Assembly: GCA_025934385.1 (NCBI GenBank)
Contig: JAICYE010000111.1
Span: 1-6,966 of the forward strand
DNA: 6,966 nt
From: Acidimicrobiia bacterium
Lineage (GTDB): Bacteria; Actinomycetota; Acidimicrobiia; IMCC26256; BP-133
Reading direction: 5' to 3'
Part shown: piece by piece, positions 1 to 4,433 of the stretch
Position numbering within the stretch: the stretch's first letter is position 1
How the letters are laid out: every line of letters starts with the position of its first letter
The notes under the pieces: model-generated
What the model saw: the letters and a program-made list of their open reading frames with translations, nothing else
Told to the model about the DNA's origin: nothing
The model's database searches: none
Program-made: the position numbers and the translations under genes

Positions 1-30
1 CCCGCGTTCGGATGGCACTCTAGCGACCCG

Positions 31-102
31 TCGGGGAGGGGGGATTTGAACCCCCGACCGCCTGCCCCCAAAGCAGGTGCGCTACCACTGCGCCACTCCC
101 CG
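31..102 (-). tRNA. tRNA-Pro (anticodon UGG)
   Basis: Read on the minus strand this folds as a complete 72-nt cloverleaf. The acceptor stem is CGGGGAG paired with CTCCCCG plus discriminator A. The D arm is GCGC/GCGC with a 7-nt loop, and the anticodon stem is CCTGC/GCAGG around the loop TTTGGGG. The variable loop has 5 nt, and the T arm is GGGGG-TTCAAAT-CCCCC. The anticodon at positions 70-68 is TGG, which decodes proline CCN codons. The 3' CCA is not encoded (the next bases are CGG), so it must be added by a nucleotidyltransferase. A TACGCT box on the minus strand at 123-118 could be its -10 element, but no convincing -35 is visible. Confidence 0.97.
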
Positions 103-159
103 GCCCGACGAACGACCAGCGTACCTGGGCTTCTGCCGGCGCCGGCGACGAGGCCAGGA

Positions 160-309
160 TCACCTCTCCCGGCGGCCTGAGCGGGCGCCCCGGGCGGCCG
201 CCTTCACGGCGAGTTGCTTCTGCTTCCGGCGGACACCGCGGGTGCGGCGTTGTGTGCGGCCGTTCGACCTAGGCACGGGCACCCCTCCTCCGCCGGCGGG
301 TCCGGGCCG
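160..309 (-). pseudogene. Out-of-frame remnant of the helicase C-terminal tail
   Basis: In another minus-strand frame than the helicase above, codons down to a TGA at 160-162 read a basic tail: GGVPVPRSNGRTQRR followed by VRRKQKQLAVKAAARGARSG and a few more residues. Short basic Arg/Lys-rich extensions are common at the C-terminus of bacterial DEAD-box helicases, and the codons keep the G/C-rich third-position bias. I infer that this was the original end of the helicase and was put out of frame by a deletion that also removed motif VI. The upstream limit is approximate. It could instead be a chance open frame in GC-rich DNA; the stretch between tRNA-Pro and position 269 holds nothing else I can identify. 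Confidence 0.4.
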
Positions 310-1339
310 GGGAGCAGGCGGCGACGTCGGTGGCGGCGAGGACGTCGGTGCCGCCGGAGGCGAAGCGGGCGAGGGCCCGTTCCCGGGCGCCCTGGGACAT
401 GTCGCCGTGCAGCGCCTCGGTGGGGACACCCCTGGCCGTCAGCGTGCGGGCCAGACCGGCGGCGCCCCGTTTGGTCCGGACGAAGACGAGGGCGAGCCCT
501 CGTTCGACGGCCAGCTCCCGGGTCAGGGCGTCGAGCTTCGCCGCGGCATCGACGGCGACGAGGCGGTGGACAGCCTCCGAGACGACAGGGCGCCGCTCGG
601 CGACTTCGTGGTGGACGGGCTCGGTGGTGAAACGGGCCGCCAGCCGGCCGACCTCACCGTCGAGCGTGGCCGAGAAGAGCATCGTCTGGCGCTCCCGCGG
701 CAGCACGGACAGGATGGCGGTGACGTCCCGCAGGAAACCCATGTCGAGCATGCGGTCCGCGTCGTCAAGCACGCAGATGCGCACCCGATTGAGCCGCAGC
801 AACCGGCGCTGGAGCAGGTCGAGCAGGCGCCCGGGCGTGGCGATGAGGACGTCGGCCCGGGTGGCGGCCTTGACCTGCCTGGCGATGCCGACGCCGCCAT
901 AGACCGTGGCCACGGCCAGAGCGCGGGTGGCGGCGATGCCGCGGAACTCCTGGGCGACCTGGGTGGTCAGATCCCGGGTGGGGACGAGGACCAGGGCCGC
1001 CGGCCGGCCGTGGGGCGAGATCCGCTCCACGATGGGTACAGCGAAGGCGAGCGTCTTCCCGGAGCCGGTGCGGGAGCAGGCCAGTACGTCTCGTCCGGCC
1101 AGGGCGTCGGCCAGCACGAGCGACTGGATGGCGAACGGCGCCCGGATACCCCGTCGGGCGAGCGCCGCCACGACCGGTTCCGACACGCCGAGACCGGCGA
1201 AGGTGCCAGGTCCGGGCGTGATGTCGGGTGACGCGCCGGGGCGCGCGTCAATGCTGTGAAGACCGGTGGTGACCGTCAAGCTGCGTGTTCTCCAATCGCG
1301 CCCGGAGGCGAATGACCCTCGGTCGATCGCCGGCGACAT
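269..1339 (-). CDS. DEAD-box RNA helicase, C-terminally truncated (probable decaying gene)
   Basis: ATP-dependent RNA helicase of the DEAD-box family (SF2), which unwinds structured RNA in the cytoplasm. From the ATG at 1339 (356 aa) the motifs run in order: Q motif (GIRAPFAIQ, 64-72), Walker A TGSGKT (91-96), PTRDL for PTREL (120-124), TPGR (168-171), motif II as DDAD instead of DEAD (192-195), SAT (223-225), motif IV LVFVRTKRG (284-292) and the start of motif V, ATDVAA (336-341). The frame then runs into about 15 arginine-rich residues and stops. The RGLD end of motif V and the whole motif VI (HRxGRTGR), both needed for ATP-coupled unwinding, are absent. Start choice: the ATG at 1339 has GAGG 6 nt upstream; a TTG at 1279 with GGAG 10 nt upstream is an alternative, and the first 20 residues look unconserved. 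The gene is divergent from the receiver gene at 1580. The family call is secure; a functional helicase is doubtful, and it may be a pseudogene. Confidence 0.85.
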   Translation of the reverse strand: MSPAIDRGSFASGRDWRTRSLTVTTGLHSIDARPGASPDITPGPGTFAGLGVSEPVVAALARRGIRAPFAIQSLVLADALAGRDVLACSRTGSGKTLAFAVPIVERISPHGRPAALVLVPTRDLTTQVAQEFRGIAATRALAVATVYGGVGIARQVKAATRADVLIATPGRLLDLLQRRLLRLNRVRICVLDDADRMLDMGFLRDVTAILSVLPRERQTMLFSATLDGEVGRLAARFTTEPVHHEVAERRPVVSEAVHRLVAVDAAAKLDALTRELAVERGLALVFVRTKRGAAGLARTLTARGVPTEALHGDMSQGARERALARFASGGTDVLAATDVAACSPARTRRRRRGARA

Positions 1340-1402
1340 GCCGGCCCTCGGGGAGGGATGGCCGCCCGGCGCAAATACAGCGCTCGATGGTCAGCCCGTC
1401 GT

Positions 1403-1420
1403 GCAGCCGGACACGGCTGC
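1403..1420. repeat. Inverted repeat in the helicase/receiver intergenic region
   Basis: GCAGCCG and CGGCTGC form a perfect 7-bp inverted repeat around a 4-nt loop (gaca). It lies 64 bp upstream of the helicase ATG and 160 bp upstream of the receiver-protein start, in a 240-bp intergenic region. It could be a hairpin in the helicase leader or a binding site. The remainder of the region shows only a weak TAGCAT (1491-1496) that could be a plus-strand -10 box. Confidence 0.35.
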
Positions 1421-1579
1421 GAAACGCTGCTTCCCTCACCCACCATGATAGCCGACCACCGGGCCACGCCCCGCGTTCGCCCTGATCCCCTAGCATGGCA
1501 GCCATCGGGCCCAGCGCCCGTCGGAGTTGTCGGCTGGAGCGCCGCCATCGCCGCCTTCACCCGCTTCGGGAGGTCCATC

Positions 1580-2017
1580 GTGACCACAGTCGAGGCAACC
1601 GGCGGCGGCCCGGCCTTCCGGGTCATGATCGTCGACAACCGGTCCGATCGCCGGGAGCTCATGCGCCACGTCATCGCCGGGACGGGGCTCGCCGCGCCCG
1701 ACATCGCCGAGGCGGGCACCGCCGCCGAGGCGACCGCCCTGCTGGATGACGCCGACCGGGACGTCGTCGTCGTCGAGATCCAGCTACCGGTCGCCCTGGG
1801 ACTGGAGACGATCGCCGCCCTCCGTAGCCACTCGGCGCGCTCGAGGATCGTCGTCTGCTCGTTCCACCGGGACGAGGCGACGAAGGCCCTGGCACAGGCG
1901 GAGGGCGCCGACGCCTACCTCGACAAGCCGGTCAGCTCCCGGTCGTTCCAGGACGTCCTGCGGGGTTTCGCCGCCGAGTCCCCGTCCCCGACGGGAGCCG
2001 GGCCGGCCGCGGGGTGA
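1580..2017 (+). CDS. Stand-alone receiver-domain protein with Glu at the phosphorylation site
   Basis: A 145-aa protein made of a single response-regulator receiver (CheY-like) domain, about residues 13-130, with no output domain. The GTG start at 1580 is preceded by GGGAGG with 6 nt spacing, much better supported than in-frame codons upstream. The fold pattern is clear: VMIVDN (15-20) for beta-1, VVVVEIQLP (62-70) for beta-3 and its loop, VVCSF (91-95) with Ser94 at the conserved Thr/Ser position, and YLDKP (113-117) with the conserved Lys116. Two acidic-site positions deviate: the usual Asp-Asp pair is Asp19-Asn20, and the phospho-acceptor Asp is Glu66. Known families with such changes are pseudo-receivers that work without phosphorylation, and Glu can mimic phospho-Asp. 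I infer a phosphorylation-independent protein-interaction module with unknown partner. A TAGCAT at 1491-1496 may be its -10 box. It ends 13 nt from the convergent small gene. Confidence 0.85.
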   Translation: MTTVEATGGGPAFRVMIVDNRSDRRELMRHVIAGTGLAAPDIAEAGTAAEATALLDDADRDVVVVEIQLPVALGLETIAALRSHSARSRIVVCSFHRDEATKALAQAEGADAYLDKPVSSRSFQDVLRGFAAESPSPTGAGPAAG

Positions 2018-2018
2018 C

Positions 2019-2061
2019 CGTCGCCGGCCGTCAGCGCCGCGGGCGCCCCGGGCCGGCGACG
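2019..2061. terminator. Bidirectional terminator hairpin between convergent genes
   Basis: CGTCGCCGGCC (2019-2029) and GGCCGGCGACG (2051-2061) are a perfect 11-bp inverted repeat. A nested GCGCC-gcg-GGCGC (2034-2046) lies in the loop. The hairpin starts 1 nt after the receiver-gene stop and encloses the stop codon of the opposing small gene, so it can end transcription from both sides. No U-tract is present, as is common for terminators in high-GC actinobacteria. Confidence 0.7.
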
Positions 2062-2258
2062 TGCGGCAGCGACGGCTTCGCCGGGCACGGCCGTTCGAGG
2101 CGCAGTACGACGTGGTCGGGGCCGACCCGACGGCTCTTCTCCTGCCACCCCGCCGCCAGCAGCTGGGCCAGTTCGGCCGCCGCGTTCTTCCGCAGCTGAT
2201 GACTGCCGGGGCTCTTCGTATAGAGCCGCACGGCGGTGACCTCGACGGGGACGCTCAC
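2031..2258 (-). CDS. Small conserved-looking protein of unknown function
   Basis: A 75-aa soluble protein that I do not recognise. GGGAGG precedes two adjacent GTG codons; the second (2258) has 7 nt spacing from GGAGG and the first (2261) has 4 nt, so either may be the start. The N-terminal 55 residues look like a compact alpha/beta domain: a strand VPVEVTAVRLYTKS, a helix LRKNAAAELAQLLAAGW, then a strand DHVVLRLERP. A Pro/Arg-rich tail follows, which looks disordered. There is no membrane segment, signal peptide or metal-binding cluster. It lies downstream of the cold-shock gene on the same strand but behind that gene's terminator, so it probably has its own promoter or depends on read-through. 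The strong ribosome binding site and biased codons argue that it is real. Confidence 0.65.
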   Translation of the reverse strand: MSVPVEVTAVRLYTKSPGSHQLRKNAAAELAQLLAAGWQEKSRRVGPDHVVLRLERPCPAKPSLPHVAGPGRPRR

Positions 2259-2341
2259 CACGGATCCTCCCGAAATGCTCGATCTCGCGGCGCGCTGGCC
2301 AGCCCGGCCCCGCGAGTGACGGGCCGCACGCGGTGGTGCCG

Positions 2342-2374
2342 GGGAGCGAGCGACCGACCCGGCCGCTCGCTCCC
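2342..2374 (-). terminator. Terminator hairpin downstream of the cold-shock gene
   Basis: GGGAGCGAGCG (2342-2352) and CGCTCGCTCCC (2364-2374) form a perfect 11-bp stem with an 11-nt loop. It begins 7 nt after the cold-shock protein stop codon on the minus strand. There is no U-tract. It separates the cold-shock gene from the small gene starting near 2258. Confidence 0.75.
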
Positions 2375-2381
2375 GGGGGCA

Positions 2382-2585
2382 CTAGCTGACGACTCGGACG
2401 TTCTGGGCCTGGGGGCCCTTCGGGCCCGTCGTGACCTCGAACTCGACCTTGTCGTTCTCCTGCAGGTTCCGGTAGCCGGTGCCTGAGATCGCGCTGAAGT
2501 GCACGAAGACATCGGGACCGGATTCCTGCGTAATGAACCCGAAGCCCTTGTCACCGTTGAACCACTTGACTGTGCCGGTGGTCAT
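2382..2585 (-). CDS. csp: Cold-shock protein, CspA family
   Basis: A 67-aa single cold-shock domain (OB fold) that binds single-stranded RNA and DNA and acts as an RNA chaperone in the cytoplasm. The start [10 protein letters not shown] carries the conserved Trp8. RNP1 is KGFGFI (13-18) and RNP2 is VFVHF (26-30), both with the nucleic-acid-binding aromatics. The length is typical for actinobacterial Csp proteins, and the C-terminal [10 protein letters not shown] is characteristic. The ATG at 2585 has a strong GGAGGGG 7 nt upstream. It is monocistronic, with its own terminator at 2342-2374. The leader holds a CGAAC-N4-GTTCG palindrome (see separate entry) that may bind LexA or form an RNA hairpin. 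Family certain; cold induction itself cannot be read from sequence. Confidence 0.97.
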   Translation of the reverse strand: MTTGTVKWFNGDKGFGFITQESGPDVFVHFSAISGTGYRNLQENDKVEFEVTTGPKGPQAQNVRVVS

Positions 2586-2614
2586 GGACAATCCCCTCCA
2601 TTCCTGGCCTGATT

Positions 2615-2628
2615 CGAACCATGGTTCG
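2615..2628. promoter_or_regulatory. SOS-box-like palindrome (putative LexA operator) upstream of csp
   Basis: CGAACCATGGTTCG is a perfect 14-bp palindrome. It fits the CGAAC-N4-GTTCG core of the Gram-positive and mycobacterial LexA box; with flanks it is T-CGAAC-N4-GTTCG-T, one base from TCGAAC-N4-GTTCGA. It lies 29 bp upstream of the csp start, 15 nt from its ribosome binding site, and 172 bp upstream of the plus-strand gene at 2801. It may instead act as a leader RNA hairpin, with GGCC on either side (2606-2609, 2632-2635) lengthening the stem. The match is exact; binding is inference. Confidence 0.5.
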
Positions 2629-2685
2629 TGTGGCCGGGCGGCTCGAATGCCGCCGAGGGAACTGCCCGCAACTGCGCTACGACGT

Positions 2686-2701
2686 CTGCCCTCACGGGCA
2701 G
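2686..2701. repeat. Short inverted repeat in the csp/2801 intergenic region
   Basis: CTGCCC-tcac-GGGCAG is a perfect 6-bp inverted repeat with a 4-nt loop, about 100 bp from each of the two divergent genes. It could be part of a promoter or operator or a leader hairpin. No clear -10/-35 pair was found in the intergenic region 2586-2800. Confidence 0.25.
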
Positions 2702-2800
2702 CGTACCAGTTGGCCCCGGCCGGCGGATACCGGCTGGTGTACCGTCGGCGGGGGTCCTGCGCCGGTTCCGGCGGGCGGAGCCATCGAAAAGAGGAACAGC

Positions 2801-3109
2801 ATGAGCCGCAATCTTCCGATGAAGATGGACGCCCCCGCCGCCTGGAAGGCGTGGACGACGAGCGGCTCACCCGAGGCCGCCGCCCAGTTCCTGGACCGGG
2901 TCACACCATGGACCGACGGAACGGCCGCGCAGCTGACCCGGGGAGCGGCGCACTCCTTCCGCTGCCGCCCAACCCGGGACGAGATCGTCGCCCGGCTTCG
3001 CCACGAACTCGGGCTGCTGGCCGGCGGCGATCCTGTCACCTACCTCGTGGCACTCGACGTCGCCCGCCGGAACGTGATCGAAGACCTCCGGTCACGCCCA
3101 CCGGCCTAG
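2801..3109 (+). CDS. Hypothetical protein, 102 aa
   Basis: I do not recognise this protein. The ATG at 2801 is preceded by GAGGAA with 5 nt spacing. The open frame extends further upstream without stop, but that part lies in the intergenic region and lacks coding character. The product is soluble, with no signal peptide or membrane segment. The N-terminal half is Ala/Trp/Thr-rich (AAWKAW at 13-18). The C-terminal half (residues 57-97) looks helical: [17 protein letters not shown], then [18 protein letters not shown]. It is transcribed divergently from csp and shares the region with the SOS-box-like palindrome. It converges with the next gene over a 9-nt gap; a CCGGC-cta-GCCGG hairpin (3101-3113) spans its stop codon and may help termination. 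Confidence 0.7.
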   Translation: MSRNLPMKMDAPAAWKAWTTSGSPEAAAQFLDRVTPWTDGTAAQLTRGAAHSFRCRPTRDEIVARLRHELGLLAGGDPVTYLVALDVARRNVIEDLRSRPPA

Positions 3110-3118
3110 CCGGCGCTT

Positions 3119-3484
3119 CTACTCCTCGAGCAACATCGCCTCGAGCTCCGCCAGCGTCCGGAGCCGCTGCTGGCCGGCCGACGGCTGGGGCATGGCCGTC
3201 ACCCCGGTACCGGTACCCAGGGTGTCAGGACCGGCGAGATCGAGGCAGCCGAGCACGGCAGCGATCGTCTCCCGGCTATGCCCCTCCTCGACGAGGAAAC
3301 GCTGCACGCCGGCCGCGCCCGCGGCCGCCGACGAGGCCGCCCGGGCCGCCTCGGCCAGCTCGCCGACGGTCAACGTCGCGTTCCCCGGGACGGAGCGGCT
3401 CGACAGGATTGCCCGGCGCTTTCTGCGCTGGCGGGCGACTTCGTCGTGTCCATCACTGGGGGCAGGGTCGAGGGGTGCGTCCAC
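3119..3484 (-). CDS. Hypothetical protein, 121 aa, Ala-rich
   Basis: I do not recognise this protein. The GTG at 3484 has an excellent AAGGAG 6 nt upstream, which supports the gene and its start. The product has an acidic/Pro-rich N-terminus (1-15) and a basic patch RQRRKRR (18-24). An Ala-rich helical region follows (about 39-60), then VQRFLVEEGHSRETIAAVLG (60-79), then a Gly/Pro-rich linker and a Leu/Glu-rich C-terminal helix (109-121). There is no membrane segment or signal peptide. The basic patch plus helices could suit nucleic-acid or protein binding, but this is speculation. It lies downstream of the NarL-type regulator on the same strand, 268 bp away, and a 16-bp palindrome at 3598-3613 lies upstream of it, so it may be separately controlled. 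Confidence 0.7.
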   Translation of the reverse strand: MDAPLDPAPSDGHDEVARQRRKRRAILSSRSVPGNATLTVGELAEAARAASSAAAGAAGVQRFLVEEGHSRETIAAVLGCLDLAGPDTLGTGTGVTAMPQPSAGQQRLRTLAELEAMLLEE

Positions 3485-3597
3485 GGTCGTCTCCTTCTCG
3501 CCGGGAGAAGAGGCGACACGACGGTCCGATTGGCTCGCCGGGCCCCGAGGCGTCCCTTCGACGACAGCTCGAGCGTACCGTCACCGAGGCAAAACGA

Positions 3598-3613
3598 CGA
3601 ACGTAAACGTTCG
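3598..3613. promoter_or_regulatory. 16-bp palindrome, putative operator upstream of the gene at 3484
   Basis: CGAACGT-aa-ACGTTCG is a perfect 7-bp inverted repeat with a 2-bp centre. It sits in the 268-bp intergenic region about 113 bp upstream of the GTG at 3484, in a locally AT-richer stretch. The CGAAC/GTTCG half-sites are separated by 6 bp, not the 4 bp of a LexA box, so a different dimeric regulator is more likely. No reliable -10/-35 could be placed beside it. Confidence 0.45.
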
Positions 3614-3736
3614 CCGGCGTAGGAGCGGTACCCGCCGGGCGGCGACTTCGCCAATGCCACCGGCCCGCCGACCGGTGAACGCGGTCAACCCTCGCCGAGA
3701 TCTGCGTCAATAGGCCATGACGATTTGCGGTCCATC

Positions 3737-3753
3737 GGGGCCGCCTTCGCCCC
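3737..3753 (-). terminator. Weak hairpin at the end of the NarL-type regulator gene
   Basis: GGGGC (3737-3741) and GCCCC (3749-3753) can pair across a 7-nt loop right at the stop codon of the regulator gene. The 5-bp stem without U-tract is only a weak terminator candidate, so read-through toward 3484 is possible. Confidence 0.25.
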
Positions 3754-4433
3754 TACCGCCGGTGCGGTGAATCGAGCCCGGTCCGGTGCAGGAGCCCGAT
3801 GTCGGCGGCGTAGCGGAACAGCTCCGCCCTCGTGCGGACGCCGAGCTTCCCGAACAGCCGGGCCCGGCGCGACTCCACCGTCCGCAGGCTGACGCTGAGC
3901 AGGCGGGCGACCTCGGCGTTGGTGTGGCCGAGGGCGAGGAGCCGGAGGACGGCGAGCTCGTCGTCGCGCAGGACGGCGGACCGCCCCGACATGACGCCGG
4001 CCGTTGCCAGCTGCGCCCCCAGCGCCGGCTGCAGGTAGCGGCGCCCCTCGGCTACGGAGCGGACCGCGTCGACCAGCTCCAGCGCGGCGGCGTCCTTCGT
4101 GAGGTAGCCGACCGCACCGGCCCGCAGCGCCAGGGCGGCGGCGTTCACGTCGTCGACCATCGAGAGTATGAGGACGTTCGCACCGGGCGCATGACCCCGG
4201 ACCGCGGTCACGACCTGCTCCCCCGAGGCGTCGGGCAGGATCAGGTCGGCAACGACGACGTCGTAGGCCACCGGCTGGGCCACGAAGTCGGCGATGCTCG
4301 ACGACTCTCCCACGACCGCCAGGTCGGCTTCGTCGTCGAGCAGCAGCCGCACTCCGGCGCGGACCACCGTGTGGTCGTCGAGGATGAAGACCCGCCGCGC
4401 CCGCGGCGGGCGCGGCCACTCCGGGGCGGTCAC
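3753..4433 (-). CDS. NarL/FixJ-family two-component response regulator (REC + LuxR-type HTH)
   Basis: A 226-aa DNA-binding response regulator. The receiver domain (about 13-127) has the acidic pair Asp19-Asp20, phospho-acceptor Asp63 in VVVADLILP, Ser91 at the Thr/Ser position and Lys113 in YLTKDA, so all catalytic residues are intact. The LuxR-type helix-turn-helix spans about 156-213, with LALGHTNAEVARLLSVSLRTVESR as the recognition region split over both helices. The GTG start at 4433 overlaps the TGA of the histidine kinase gene (GTGA), which indicates translational coupling and a cognate pair. In-frame codons further upstream lie inside the kinase gene and are out of phase with it. The protein presumably dimerises when phosphorylated by the kinase and regulates transcription; targets are unknown. 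No regulatory target site is evident here. Confidence 0.95.
   Translation of the reverse strand: MTAPEWPRPPRARRVFILDDHTVVRAGVRLLLDDEADLAVVGESSSIADFVAQPVAYDVVVADLILPDASGEQVVTAVRGHAPGANVLILSMVDDVNAAALALRAGAVGYLTKDAAALELVDAVRSVAEGRRYLQPALGAQLATAGVMSGRSAVLRDDELAVLRLLALGHTNAEVARLLSVSLRTVESRRARLFGKLGVRTRAELFRYAADIGLLHRTGLDSPHRR

Noticed and set aside
77..1231. Long plus-strand open frame (384 codons) opposite the helicase
   Set aside because: It is antisense to clear helicase motifs, begins inside tRNA-Pro, has a low-complexity Gly/Asp/Arg composition and no ribosome binding site; open by GC bias.
1358..1579. N-terminal extension of the receiver protein to an upstream ATG at 1358
   Set aside because: The extra 74 codons show no domain and cross the divergent promoter region; the GTG at 1580 has a strong ribosome binding site and directly precedes the domain.
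2479..3606. Plus-strand open frame of 375 codons crossing csp and two small genes
   Set aside because: Arg/Pro-rich low-complexity product spanning an intergenic region, a terminator-like hairpin and genes on both strands; no start signal.
3598..3613. Reading the 16-bp palindrome as a second SOS box
   Set aside because: The CGAAC and GTTCG half-sites are 6 bp apart rather than 4, so it does not fit the LexA spacing.
3685..4419. Minus-strand open frame of 244 codons overlapping the NarL-type regulator
   Set aside because: Ala/Arg/Gly-rich translation of the wrong frame; the overlapping frame has all receiver and HTH residues.
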